Assembly: GCA_910575475.1 (NCBI GenBank)
Contig: CAJTGD010000004.1
Coordinates: 124,001-188,000, forward strand
Direction: 5' to 3'
DNA: 64,000 nt
Source: Lachnospiraceae bacterium
GTDB lineage: Bacteria > Bacillota > Clostridia > Lachnospirales > Lachnospiraceae
Notes under the pieces: model-generated
What the model saw: the letters and a program-made list of their open reading frames with translations, nothing else
The model's database searches: none
What the model was told of the DNA's origin: nothing
Part shown: positions 10,606 to 24,094 of the stretch, one piece after another
Numbering within the stretch: position 1 is the first letter of the stretch
Layout: each line of letters opens with the position of its first letter
Program-made: the position numbers and the translations under genes

Positions 10606-11880
10606 ATGACAGAAAAGCTATTTTACGAAGACAGCCATATGCGGACGTTTACGGCGGTTGTGCTGGAATGCGGCCCGGTTGGAGAAGGTGCACCGGAAGC
10701 CTCCGCTCAGGCGGCAGATACCCGGGAGAGAGAACGAGATCCGGAAGCGTCCGGCAGGATCGGGGAGATTCCGGAAGAAAAGCGATATCAGATTGTGCTC
10801 GACCGGACCGCGTTTTTTCCGGAAGGGGGAGGACAGTACGCAGATACCGGGCAGCTTCAGGCGGATTCGGAAGTTGTCCGGGTGTTGGATGTGCAGGAGC
10901 GTGACGGAAAAATTTTCCACATCACGGACCGGCCGGTTCCTGCCGGGAGCACGGTGTCCGGGCAGATCGACTGGGCGGAGCGTTTTATGAAGATGCAGCA
11001 GCATACCGGGGAGCATATCGTTTCCGGGCTGGTGCATGCCCACTTTGGATACGACAATGTGGGGTTTCACCTGGGCAGTATAGACTGCACCATGGACTTT
11101 AACGGGGAGATCACCCGGGAAGAGCTGCATGAGATCGAGCTTCGGGCAAATGAAGCCGCAGCAGCCAATCTGGATATCCAGGTTTCCTATCCTTCCGGGG
11201 AGGAGCTGGCCGGACTGGAATACCGCAGCAAGATCGAGATCGAAGGGTGGGTCCGCATTGTGACGATTCCGGGCTTTGATGTCTGCGCCTGCTGTGCTCC
11301 CCATGTGAAAAAAACGGGGGAGATCGGAGTGATCAAGCTGACCCACGTGCAGCGGTACAAGGGCGGAGTCCGTGTCACCATGCTCTGCGGGTCCCGCGCC
11401 CTGGCGGATTATGACAGAAAATCCGAGTCTGTCAGGCGGATTTCCGCTTCGCTCTGCGCAAAGGAGGACGAGGTGGCGGAGGCTGTGGAGCATTTGAAGG
11501 AGGAATGCGCCCGGTTAAAGGCCAGGCTGGCGGAGCAGCAGAAGGAAATGCTGCGGCTCAAGGCCAGGGAAAGCGACGGAGAGAAAGGGGCGGTGTGCCT
11601 GTTTGAGTCCGGGCTGGAGGGAGACGGCCCCAGGCTGCTCATGAATCTGGTGATGGAAAGAGGGCATGAATTATGCGCCGTATTCTGCGGAAATGATGAG
11701 GAGGGCTACCGCTATGTGATCGGCAGCGTAAGCCTGGATCTGCGGAAGCTGGTAAAGGAACTGAATGCCGCGTTTTCCGGCAGAGGCGGAGGAAAGCCTG
11801 AGATGGTACAGGGTTCCCTGAAAGGAACCGAGTCGGAACTGAGGGCGTGGATGCAGATGCATGGAGCTGTGGAAAAATAA
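10606..11880 (+). CDS. AlaX-type alanyl-tRNA editing protein (long form)
   Basis: 424 residues. A free-standing relative of the AlaRS editing domain that hydrolyses Ser-tRNA(Ala) or Gly-tRNA(Ala). The zinc site is visible: QQHTGEHIVSG (H-x3-H) and CACCAPHV (C-x3-H), with the TAFFPEGGGQ loop before it. The C-terminal part has a coiled coil (about 285-330) and a DHHA1-like stretch, GRGGGKPEMVQGS, so it is an AlaX-L form. Odd: residues about 20-60 between the first strand and the rest of the fold are a low-complexity Glu/Ala/Arg insertion not usual in this family. The ribosome site is AAAGGAAATG at 10,599. Confidence 0.88.
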   Translation: MTEKLFYEDSHMRTFTAVVLECGPVGEGAPEASAQAADTRERERDPEASGRIGEIPEEKRYQIVLDRTAFFPEGGGQYADTGQLQADSEVVRVLDVQERDGKIFHITDRPVPAGSTVSGQIDWAERFMKMQQHTGEHIVSGLVHAHFGYDNVGFHLGSIDCTMDFNGEITREELHEIELRANEAAAANLDIQVSYPSGEELAGLEYRSKIEIEGWVRIVTIPGFDVCACCAPHVKKTGEIGVIKLTHVQRYKGGVRVTMLCGSRALADYDRKSESVRRISASLCAKEDEVAEAVEHLKEECARLKARLAEQQKEMLRLKARESDGEKGAVCLFESGLEGDGPRLLMNLVMERGHELCAVFCGNDEEGYRYVIGSVSLDLRKLVKELNAAFSGRGGGKPEMVQGSLKGTESELRAWMQMHGAVEK

Positions 11881-11959
11881 CCCATACAGGCTGCGCGGAG
11901 CCGAACTGCCTGTGGCGTGCAATCTGCAGTGATGCAGGAGAAAGTGAGGAGAAGAAAAG

Positions 11960-12901
11960 ATGAATAAAGCTCCGGGAAAAAACAGATTTTGGTATCTGTT
12001 CGGGCCATTTCTGATCTATTGGGGAGTTGAATTTGTGGGGGCCATGATCGCGTCACTGGTGCTGGTCATCGTCTCGGTGCCCGAGGTGATACAATCTGTG
12101 ACATGGACAGATTCCATGACTAATGAAGAATTTACGCAGGCGGCGGTCCAGATGCAGACGGCGCTGATGGATATGGTGGCCCGCTACCAGGTGCAGATGC
12201 TTGCGGCAGCGGCGCTTTTGACGATTCCTGTGCTGTCGGCGCTGTACCGCAGGGACAGGAAGCAGGAGGCGCTGCAACACCTTCCGGTCAATAAAAAAGC
12301 GCCTTTGTCCCAGTACATTTGGACGCTGCTGCTGGGGATTGTTGTGTGTATCGGCGGAAATGTGCTGATCGTCATGACAAACCTGGCATTTGTAAGCGAG
12401 AGCTACCAGAATACGTCGGCGGTATTTTACGCTCCGGGTTTTGCGGTGCAGGTGGTCTGCCTGGGACTGATCATGCCTGTTTCCGAGGAGCTTTTGTTCC
12501 GCGGGCTGCTGTTCAAACGGTGCCGGGCGCTGATGGGGTTTCTTCCCGCGGCTTTGAGTATCTCCATCCTGTTCGGCTTCAGCCACGGGAACCTGGTGCA
12601 GTTTCTCTATGCCATGGGACTGGGAATGCTGCTTGCCTATGTGTGTGAAAAATATGGTTCTCTGAAAGCCCCGATCCTGCTCCATGTGACGGCCAATCTG
12701 ACTTCTCTTATCATTACGGAGACAGGGCTTCTGGACTGGCTGTGCACTGCTTTTCTGCGGCTGGCGGTTGCCGTGGTATCCTGTGCGTTTTTGGGCGCTG
12801 TGATGTTTGTGCTGATCCAGAGGATTGACGAGAAGCCGGAAGGAACGGATCAGACGGGGGACTCCGGGAATACTCCGCTGACCAGAGATATGTTCCGTTG
12901 A
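11960..12901 (+). CDS. CPBP family intramembrane metalloprotease
   Basis: 313 residues with about eight hydrophobic segments. The CPBP (Abi/CAAX protease) motifs are in order: EELLFRG (EExxxR), FGFSHGN and HVTANL. The family includes membrane proteases and bacteriocin-immunity proteins; the substrate here is unknown. The tail after the last membrane segment is polar. GGAGAAAGTGAGGAGAAG precedes the ATG. It ends just before a strong terminator. Confidence 0.88.
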   Translation: MNKAPGKNRFWYLFGPFLIYWGVEFVGAMIASLVLVIVSVPEVIQSVTWTDSMTNEEFTQAAVQMQTALMDMVARYQVQMLAAAALLTIPVLSALYRRDRKQEALQHLPVNKKAPLSQYIWTLLLGIVVCIGGNVLIVMTNLAFVSESYQNTSAVFYAPGFAVQVVCLGLIMPVSEELLFRGLLFKRCRALMGFLPAALSISILFGFSHGNLVQFLYAMGLGMLLAYVCEKYGSLKAPILLHVTANLTSLIITETGLLDWLCTAFLRLAVAVVSCAFLGAVMFVLIQRIDEKPEGTDQTGDSGNTPLTRDMFR

Positions 12902-12984
12902 TGGGAGGTATGTTCTGCTGCTCCGGTGGGAGGTTCTTTGGATCACCCAACCGTACAGACGGCAATTTTCAGGTACAATAAAGA

Positions 12985-13016
12985 GACGCAGTCAAATGTC
13001 AGACTGCGTCTTTTTT
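12985..13016 (+). terminator. Terminator after the CPBP protease gene
   Basis: GACGCAGTC (12985-12993) pairs perfectly with GACTGCGTC (13002-13010), followed by six T. Confidence 0.9.
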
Positions 13017-13082
13017 GACATTAGCATGCTGTGCGCCCAGGAAGCAGAAAGCCGTGCGGATCTGTGAGTTCGCTGTATTTTT

Positions 13083-13973
13083 TTACCGCAGGGCGTTCCC
13101 TGCGTAATCTGGAACGCGAATCTGGAACGTATCAAGGCATACCGGCGGTTCCAGCTCTTCCCGCGCCACATACAGGGACATATCGTCCCGCGTTTTCAGG
13201 GTCCATTTTACCAGCGTGATGCGGCGGCTTTTGATCTCAATACAGGTGATACAGCTCGGATGCACGCAGCTTCCGGTATTGAAATAGGGCGAATCCGCGC
13301 TTCCTGTCATTGGGCGGTGGGTGTGCCCTGTGATGAGCAGCTTCTGCTCCTGGGAGGCCCATTCGGCAAGCCGCGTTTCTGTCTTATGCTTCTTTGTATA
13401 ATTGCGGGCCGCACTGGTCGGATCAGATATGCCCACGGCCTCTAACGGCTTCCAGAAGTACCGCACCAGAAAGCCTGAGAGGGGCGCAAGCGTACTGTTC
13501 AGGAAATCCGCCTGATGCCCGTGAGTCAGATAGATCTCCTTTTGGGAAATGGTATCGTGCAGGATGAGGCCGGACAGAAAATGGAAATCCGGCAGCAGCA
13601 GGGCGGAGCAGTGGCGGCGGCAGTAGCGAAGATCTTTTTTACAGTGATCATGATTTCCATAAAGCATATAAAGCCGTTCCCGGCAGCAAAATTCTTTGAG
13701 CAGGCAGAATACGTCATCGTGGATATCTATGATCCGGGCGAGGGAACGATTTTCCCACAGCTCGTCGCCGTCTCCAAGCTCCAGATACGTATATCCTTTT
13801 TGAAAATAATGCTGAAGCGCCGCAAGGTACAGGTGCTGATTCTTTAGAAAATTGTCATTGGAATTGCCTACCCCCCGGTGGCAGTCGCTGAACAGGACCA
13901 AACGGGAGCCGCAGTCCAGCGGAAGCACGGGGGCATCCCGGAACGCGTTGGAGATCCTCTGATACCATCCCAT
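13083..13973 (-). CDS. Calcineurin-like metallophosphoesterase
   Basis: 296 residues. The five metal-binding blocks are present in order: FSDCHRG (D-x-H), LGDGDELWEN (GDxxE), YGNHDH (GNHD), LTHGHQAD and ITGHTHRP (GHTH). Cytoplasmic, no signal peptide. The substrate is unknown; related proteins act on phosphodiesters or UDP-diacylglucosamine-like molecules. Its ATG shares one base with the TGA of the DUF4474 gene upstream, so the two are translationally coupled. An ATG 13973 start gives the protein its normal N-terminal helix before the first metal motif. Confidence 0.88.
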   Translation of the reverse strand: MGWYQRISNAFRDAPVLPLDCGSRLVLFSDCHRGVGNSNDNFLKNQHLYLAALQHYFQKGYTYLELGDGDELWENRSLARIIDIHDDVFCLLKEFCCRERLYMLYGNHDHCKKDLRYCRRHCSALLLPDFHFLSGLILHDTISQKEIYLTHGHQADFLNSTLAPLSGFLVRYFWKPLEAVGISDPTSAARNYTKKHKTETRLAEWASQEQKLLITGHTHRPMTGSADSPYFNTGSCVHPSCITCIEIKSRRITLVKWTLKTRDDMSLYVAREELEPPVCLDTFQIRVPDYAGNALR

Positions 13974-14902
13974 CAGCGGCGGCTCCGGCGGTCGGAATTA
14001 TATTTTTTCCAGATCCGCTTTTGTTTTTTAAACTTGCGCGGGCAGATGGTCCTGCGGAACGCGAAGGGCAGATAATAGTACAGGTACAGCAGCCGGTCCG
14101 CGGTGGTGGAGAAGGGACAGGTGAATCTGAGGTAAATCCTGCAGAGCAGCCGATCCTTCCACAGCACAAATCTTTGCCGCCATTCGGGGGACAGGAGGGA
14201 TTCGGGAGATTTCGGGACGGAGAAGATAAAATGCAGGGTGGTTCCGTCCAGTTCGATCTCATCCCATCCGTATCCCAGCTCCGTCAGGCTGGTGAGAAAG
14301 GAGCCGCACATATCCATATCCGGGAATGTGATCGTATATTCCGCAGTCATTTCAGAAGGCGGAATGCACCGTCCCACAAGAAATCCGGTGAGCCACCAGT
14401 GAATATGCGAAAGGCAGAACAGCTGTCTGCGGCAGTCATGGACCAGCCGGATGCGCATGGGGAGCATTTCGTTTTCCTCCGCTGCCTGGAAGATCGTCTG
14501 TCCGCGGAGCACAGGCGGGATGATCGTATCGGCGTGATAGATGCCCATCTCAGCGCCCGCGGTGATCCCGTACTGTCCCTTCCAGAACTGGATCAGCCAG
14601 GTTTTTTTCTGATAATTAAAATAAACTGGCTCCGTGTCCAGAACCATATTCATGGACGGCGCCGCCAGATCGTACAGCTTTCCATATCCGAAGTCCTTCT
14701 GCCAGGCATCGGTCCTGGTGGAAAAGAAATCCTGCCGGTGATCATAACAGAAGCCGAAGGGCTCGGCAAGTTCATTGAGGAGACGGCATTTTTCGGTCAG
14801 GCTCATGCAGCGGATCCGGCAGATGATCTTCCTTTTTCTGCAGTGGTTGAGAATGAGAAAAAGGATCGCGATCAGGATGAAAATAGATAAAAGTTTATAC
14901 AT
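13973..14902 (-). CDS. DUF4474 domain protein with N-terminal membrane anchor
   Basis: 309 residues. One membrane segment at the extreme N terminus (LLSIFILIAILFLILNH) is followed by a cytoplasmic or surface domain with the DUF4474 pattern: LNELAEPFGFCYD, DAWQKDFGYGKLYD, EPVYFNYQKKTWLIQFWKGQ and TAGAEMGIYHAD. The C terminus is very basic. Function is unknown. It is the first gene of a two-gene unit with the phosphoesterase. The gene is preceded by AT-rich DNA that also holds the repeats in front of the next, divergent gene. Confidence 0.8.
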   Translation of the reverse strand: MYKLLSIFILIAILFLILNHCRKRKIICRIRCMSLTEKCRLLNELAEPFGFCYDHRQDFFSTRTDAWQKDFGYGKLYDLAAPSMNMVLDTEPVYFNYQKKTWLIQFWKGQYGITAGAEMGIYHADTIIPPVLRGQTIFQAAEENEMLPMRIRLVHDCRRQLFCLSHIHWWLTGFLVGRCIPPSEMTAEYTITFPDMDMCGSFLTSLTELGYGWDEIELDGTTLHFIFSVPKSPESLLSPEWRQRFVLWKDRLLCRIYLRFTCPFSTTADRLLYLYYYLPFAFRRTICPRKFKKQKRIWKKYNSDRRSRR

Positions 14903-15027
14903 AGGCTTGATTCCTGGTTGTTTTTAGGTTTGGTATAGTATATGTGGGGGTAAGGGAAGAGGTGTAAGCCGTACAGGGGAGAAGAGAAATTTGTTTTTCG
15001 AGCAAAATATTCATAATAGTTATTTTG

Positions 15028-15109
15028 AAAATGACGATTTTGTGGTAAAATAGGAAAATAAAAATAACGATTTTGCAGGGAATACAAGGAATAAAAATAA
15101 CGATTTTTG
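15028..15109 (+). repeat. Three direct repeats at exact 33-bp spacing
   Basis: AAAATGACGATTTTG (15028-15042), AAAAATAACGATTTTG (15060-15075) and AAAAATAACGATTTTTG (15093-15109) place their ACG core at 15034, 15067 and 15100, that is 33 bases apart each time. Copies 1 and 3 also share a GTTAAAAT-like stretch after the core. They fill the region just before the AAA/DUF4143 ATPase gene and look like stacked binding sites, about three helix turns apart. Confidence 0.8.
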
Positions 15110-15146
15110 TTAAAATGAAATAGCAAGGAAAGGAGGGACCGCAAAA

Positions 15147-16439
15147 ATGATGTTTAGAAGAAAGATTTATGACAGGCTAAAACAATGGAAGGAAGAGTCT
15201 GGCGGACAGACCGCTTTGCTTGTGGAAGGGGCCAGGCGAATCGGAAAGTCTACTGTTGTAGAGGAGTTTGCAAAAAATGAATATGATAGCTATATTTTGA
15301 TAGACTTTGCGACTGCGTCACAATTTGTAAAGGATTTATTTAAGGACATATCGGATCTGAATTATATTTTTCTTCAGTTGCAGCTACAATATCGGGTTGA
15401 CCTGCAGGAGCGGAAATCTCTGATCATATTTGACGAGGTACAGTTATGTCCATATGCGAGGCAGGCAATCAAATTTTTGGTAAGGGACCATAGGTATGAT
15501 TATGTGGAAACCGGGTCGCTGATTTCTATCCGGCAGAATGTAAAGGATATTTTGATTCCCAGTGAAGAACACAAGGTCAGTATGTATCCTATGGATTATG
15601 AAGAATTTCTGTGGGCGCTGGGAGATCAGACAACAATCCCGCTTCTGGAGACTGTATTTCATAGCAGGAAACCGGTCGGAGATCAGATGAACCGGAAGCT
15701 GATGCGGGATTTCCGCCTGTATATGCTGGTTGGAGGAATGCCTCAGGCCGTGGATGAGTATATCCGGACAAATAATCTGAGAAAAGTAGATGCAGTAAAA
15801 AGGGATATTTTAAACTTGTATGAGGACGATTTTTGTAAAATAGATCCTACAGGGAAGATTTCTCTGCTGTTTGACGCAATTCCGGCACAGCTGAATAAAA
15901 ATGCCTCCAGATATCAGATTTCCGGAGTTCTGGGGCAGCAGAGGGCGGATGACAGTATTCTAAGTCTGATTGCTGAACTGAAGGATTCCAAAACAGTACT
16001 TGCCGCATATCATACAAATGATCCAAATGCCGGAATGGCAAACAGAAGAGATCTGGGTAAGTTCAAATTGTTTTTGGCAGACACGGGGCTGTTTACAACA
16101 CTGGCTTTTAAGGATAAGGACTTTACAGAGAATGTGATCTATGAGAAGCTGCTGAATGACAAACTGACTTCAAATCTGGGATATTTATACGAAAACATTG
16201 TGGCGCAAACGCTGGCTGTAAATGGAAATGACCTGTTTTATCATACCTTTTTGAACGAAAAGTCCAGGCACAATTACGAGATTGATTTTCTGCTTGCACG
16301 TAAGAATAAGATTTGTCCGATCGAGGTCAAGTCCTCCGGATATAAAACACATGCATCTCTGGATGCATTTACCGTGAAGTTCTCAGATAGGATCCTGGAG
16401 AAGTATCTAGTACAGCATTGCGTATATAATGGTGAATAA
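15147..16439 (+). CDS. AAA_14/DUF4143 ATPase with transposon-replaced C terminus
   Basis: 430 codons. N-terminal AAA ATPase with Walker A EGARRIGKST and Walker B LIIFDEVQL, sensor-like ETGSLISI, a DUF4143 middle region and a PD-(D/E)xK-like end (YEIDFLLARKNKICPIEVKSS). The role of the family is unclear; DNA- or nuclease-linked functions have been suggested. The last eight residues (QHCVYNGE) come from a 157-bp miniature transposon inserted at 16,411. Removing the insert and one CTAG copy restores the frame and a family-typical C terminus beginning VYTKDLRKDGDIVCMPVYM and ending at 16,642. So about 22 native residues are lost. Whether the protein still works is unknown. Confidence 0.88.
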   Translation: MMFRRKIYDRLKQWKEESGGQTALLVEGARRIGKSTVVEEFAKNEYDSYILIDFATASQFVKDLFKDISDLNYIFLQLQLQYRVDLQERKSLIIFDEVQLCPYARQAIKFLVRDHRYDYVETGSLISIRQNVKDILIPSEEHKVSMYPMDYEEFLWALGDQTTIPLLETVFHSRKPVGDQMNRKLMRDFRLYMLVGGMPQAVDEYIRTNNLRKVDAVKRDILNLYEDDFCKIDPTGKISLLFDAIPAQLNKNASRYQISGVLGQQRADDSILSLIAELKDSKTVLAAYHTNDPNAGMANRRDLGKFKLFLADTGLFTTLAFKDKDFTENVIYEKLLNDKLTSNLGYLYENIVAQTLAVNGNDLFYHTFLNEKSRHNYEIDFLLARKNKICPIEVKSSGYKTHASLDAFTVKFSDRILEKYLVQHCVYNGE

Positions 16440-16567
16440 TGTGCCTGATATTTTTGTCAGGACAAGGCGGAGGAAAGAGGCGATGCGGTGGCATCGTTGA
16501 TTGACGACAACGCAGAACTGGCAGAAATAGCAGGTACAGAATTCACCGTTAATTACGCAATGCTGTA
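16411..16567. mobile_element. 157-bp MITE with CTAG target duplication
   Basis: Terminal inverted repeats start TACAGCATTGCGTA and end with the exact complement; they extend to 27 bp with three mismatches. CTAG stands at 16407-16410 and again at 16568-16571, while the restored gene needs CTAG only once, which proves a 4-bp duplication. There is no transposase gene inside, so the element is non-autonomous. The family of the mobilising transposase cannot be told from the sequence; a palindromic 4-bp target is compatible with several IS families. Confidence 0.9.
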
Positions 16568-16571
16568 CTAG

Positions 16572-16642
16572 TGTATACGAAGGATTTGAGGAAGGATGGA
16601 GATATTGTGTGCATGCCGGTTTATATGGCAATGTTTTTATAG
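16572..16642 (+). pseudogene. Severed 3' end of the AAA/DUF4143 ATPase gene
   Basis: Read after CTA at the insertion point, this stretch encodes the 22 missing C-terminal residues (VYTKDLRKDGDIVCMPVYM and three more hydrophobic residues) followed by TAG. The pattern is the normal end of DUF4143 proteins. It has no start codon or ribosome site of its own. Confidence 0.85.
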
Positions 16643-16658
16643 GACGTATTGGACAAAG

Positions 16659-16701
16659 TCCGCCCATCACGTAGAGATATGTATGGTGGGCGGATGTTTT
16701 T
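16659..16701 (+). terminator. Terminator behind the original ATPase gene end
   Basis: TCCGCCCA (16659-16666) pairs with TGGGCGGA (16687-16694), followed by TGTTTTTGT. It lies 17 bases after the ancestral stop codon. The remaining 290 bases to gltB are AT-rich and hold no gene that I can support. Confidence 0.75.
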
Positions 16702-16987
16702 GTCTATGATCAAAGAGAATATTTTGGAATAATCTGAGAATAAAAAGATGAAATCCGAATTATCAAATTATCTGATAATTCTCCAAAAATTCTATATTTA
16801 CAAATCCCACAAAATGTTGTATATTAAGAACTGCAATACAATACTTTAAAACAGCAGAGCAACAGAGCAGCAGAATGTGAGGGCAGCAAAGCATCTCTCC
16901 CGCTGTGTTTCCGAACCATAGCCATTATCACAGAGTACGTTTTCCTCCTGCCTCTGAATCTCAATTATGAAAGAAAGGACATCCATC

Positions 16988-21523
<4,536 letters not shown>

Positions 21524-21535
21524 GAGGCGGAAACA

Positions 21536-23035
21536 GTGGGAAAACCAACAGGATTTATGGATTATAAAAGACAGGACAAAATAGCAGAAGCGCCGGAGAG
21601 CAGGATCCGGCATTTTCAGGAATTCCACACGCCTCTTTCGAAGGAAGAGCAGGAGCTCCAGGGCGCCCGGTGTATGGCCTGCGGCGTGCCCTTCTGCCAG
21701 TCCGGACAGATGTTAAACGGCATGGCAAGCGGGTGTCCATTGCATAACCTGGTGCCCGAGTGGAATGACCTGATCTACAACGGCAACTGGGAGGAGGCTT
21801 ATTACCGGCTGGCGAAAACCAACAATTTCCCGGAATTTACCTCCCGGGTGTGCCCCGCATTGTGTGAAAATGCCTGTACCTGCGGGCTTCATGAGGATCC
21901 GGTGTCCACCAAGGCCAATGAGTACGGCATCATTGAAAATGCTTACGAAAAGGGATATGCCGCAGCCCATCCGCCCAAGGTGCGGACAGGGAAGAAGGTG
22001 GCGGTCATCGGCTCCGGCCCTTCCGGGCTGGCTGCGGCGGATCAGTTAAACCGCCGGGGACATCTGGTGACGGTCTACGAGCGGGAGGACAAGGCCGGAG
22101 GGCTGCTCCGGTACGGCATCCCCAACATGAAGCTGGAGAAGCAGATCATCGACCGGAAGCTTTCCATATTAGAAGAGGAGGGCGTGGTGTTCCGAACCGG
22201 CTGCAACGTGGGGAAGGACGTGAAGGCCGCGGCCATATTGAAGGAATATGACCGGGTGGTGCTGGCCTGCGGAGCCTCCAATCCCAGAGATATCAAGGCA
22301 CCCGGCAGGGACGCGGCAGGGATCCATTTCGCGGTGGATTTCCTGAAGTCCACCACCAAGGCGCTGTGGGCCAATGAGATGAAATTAAAAGAGGGCCAGT
22401 ACATTTCCGCGACAGGGAAGAAGGTCATGGTTATCGGCGGCGGGGACACGGGCAATGACTGCGTGGGCACCGCCATCCGCCACGGCGCGAAGTCGGTGCT
22501 GCAGTTGGAGATGATGCCCAAGGCGCCGGATCAGCGGGCCGAGAACAATCCCTGGCCGGAGTGGCCGAGGGTGTGCAAGACGGATTACGGCCAGCAGGAG
22601 GCCATCGCCCTGTTCGGCCATGATCCCCGGGTGTACACCACCACGGTGAAGGAATTTGTCAAGGATAAGAAGGGGAACGTCTGCAAGGCGGTGCTGGTGA
22701 AGCTGGAATCGAAGAAGGACGAAAAGACCGGACGCATGATGATGGCGGAGATCGCCGGGAGCGAGTATACGGTGGAAGTAGATCTGGTGCTCATCGCGGC
22801 AGGCTTTCTGGGCAGCGAAAATTACGTGGCAAAGGCCTTCGGCGTGGAGCTCGGCGAACGGACCAACGTGAAGACCGCGCCGGGAGCCTATCAGACCAAT
22901 GTGAAAAATGTGTTTGCCGCCGGGGATATGCACCGGGGACAGTCCCTCGTCGTGTGGGCCATCCGGGAAGGGAGAGAGGCCGCCCGGGAGGTGGATTTGA
23001 GCCTGATGGGGTATACGAATCTGTCGGTGCAGTGA
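21536..23035 (+). CDS. gltD: Glutamate synthase, small (beta) subunit
   Basis: 499 residues, full length; GTG start at 21536 with TAGGAGGCGG before it. Supplies electrons from NAD(P)H to GltB. The N-terminal cysteines in ARCMACGVPFCQSG and the RVCPALCENACTCG stretch bind [4Fe-4S] clusters. Two dinucleotide folds follow: GSGPSGLAAADQL for FAD and GGGDTGNDCVG for NAD(P)H, and the C-terminal AAGDMHRGQSLVVWAI motif completes the FAD site. Co-transcribed with gltB and followed by a terminator. Confidence 0.96.
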   Translation: MGKPTGFMDYKRQDKIAEAPESRIRHFQEFHTPLSKEEQELQGARCMACGVPFCQSGQMLNGMASGCPLHNLVPEWNDLIYNGNWEEAYYRLAKTNNFPEFTSRVCPALCENACTCGLHEDPVSTKANEYGIIENAYEKGYAAAHPPKVRTGKKVAVIGSGPSGLAAADQLNRRGHLVTVYEREDKAGGLLRYGIPNMKLEKQIIDRKLSILEEEGVVFRTGCNVGKDVKAAAILKEYDRVVLACGASNPRDIKAPGRDAAGIHFAVDFLKSTTKALWANEMKLKEGQYISATGKKVMVIGGGDTGNDCVGTAIRHGAKSVLQLEMMPKAPDQRAENNPWPEWPRVCKTDYGQQEAIALFGHDPRVYTTTVKEFVKDKKGNVCKAVLVKLESKKDEKTGRMMMAEIAGSEYTVEVDLVLIAAGFLGSENYVAKAFGVELGERTNVKTAPGAYQTNVKNVFAAGDMHRGQSLVVWAIREGREAAREVDLSLMGYTNLSVQ

Positions 23036-23060
23036 ATGCATTTTGTCAAAAGAAAAGTAT

Positions 23061-23106
23061 TTTCCCTTGTTTTTGCCCTTACCGGCCGAAATAAGGGAAA
23101 TTTTTT
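23061..23106 (+). terminator. Terminator of gltBD
   Basis: TTTCCCTT (23061-23068) pairs with AAGGGAAA (23093-23100), followed by six T. Confidence 0.8.
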
Positions 23107-23205
23107 ACGCTTCGCCCACAACCTTATCCAAGAGCCTTGCGGAAGTCCGCTTTGCTTCTCTGGTAGAGTAGGCATAAATGTTCATTGCGGTATTTACATT
23201 CGTTC

Positions 23206-23835
23206 TTATTTTTCAAAAACTATAAAACCGCATTCGAAAGGATGGTCGCAATACACACTTTCTTGTTTATCAGTGTGGTATAACATACTTTTCAGTATAA
23301 TTAGAAAATCTCCGCCGCCTGATAGAATCATGTATTCTGCTAGAAAAAACAGCAGTAATTGATTCGCCATTACAGCAACCACTGCAACTCCGCCTCCTAA
23401 AATGAATGTAGGCATAGCAACCCCCAAGAGATATTGCCATTTTTTCAGTGGATTTGAACAAGTGCAGTATGGAGAAAAACTACTCCAGATAATTCCAAAA
23501 TCGATCGAATGAAAATGATCTTTTGCAAAAAGACTCCAGGTAATTCCATGTATGAACTCATGCAGAATGGATAGACATAAAATAAGCACAAGTAATGCTG
23601 CAACAAATCCCAACGAAAGACAATCTAAATCAAAACCATTTACATTATAGTATATCCAAAATGCTAAAGCCATAAATGGCAGCATACTTAAAAGGCATAA
23701 AGGCTTCGCTTGTTGCGTATTGAAAATTATATTCTTCGTTTTATATCCTTTTTGCTGCATTTCAGAATTGAATTTTTCAAAGCACTCTTTACGTTTCAAT
23801 TCTTTTTCTGTCAGTTTTCTTTTGTCTTTATCCAT
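23206..23835 (-). CDS. DUF3267 membrane metalloprotease-like protein
   Basis: 209 residues from ATG 23835, which has GGAGGAATC before it. About four membrane segments. HEFIHGITW in the second segment has the HExxH metal-binding pattern that marks DUF3267, a group related to site-2 and SpoIVFB-like proteases. The substrate is unknown. The gene is single and its base composition is visibly more AT-rich than that of gltBD next to it, which could indicate acquisition. Confidence 0.8.
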   Translation of the reverse strand: MDKDKRKLTEKELKRKECFEKFNSEMQQKGYKTKNIIFNTQQAKPLCLLSMLPFMALAFWIYYNVNGFDLDCLSLGFVAALLVLILCLSILHEFIHGITWSLFAKDHFHSIDFGIIWSSFSPYCTCSNPLKKWQYLLGVAMPTFILGGGVAVVAVMANQLLLFFLAEYMILSGGGDFLIILKSMLYHTDKQESVYCDHPFECGFIVFEK

Positions 23836-24094
23836 ACTTGATTCCTCCAAATTCCTATTTTTCTATCTGATTTTCCTTCTCAATTATACACGAGAGTATA
23901 GGCTTTTTCAATCCTTTGAACTGCCTTTGGTTTAGGTCTGAGCGGCACTCCTGCGTGATGAACATCCTTGTAATTATAAATTTCTGATACAGATTATGTA
24001 AAAACTGAAATTTTTCCCAGAGAAACAGGAAGAAAAATAGGCGAAGCAGAAGAAATACAGGATTTTTTGATAGATCGGAAATGATATTGACGAA

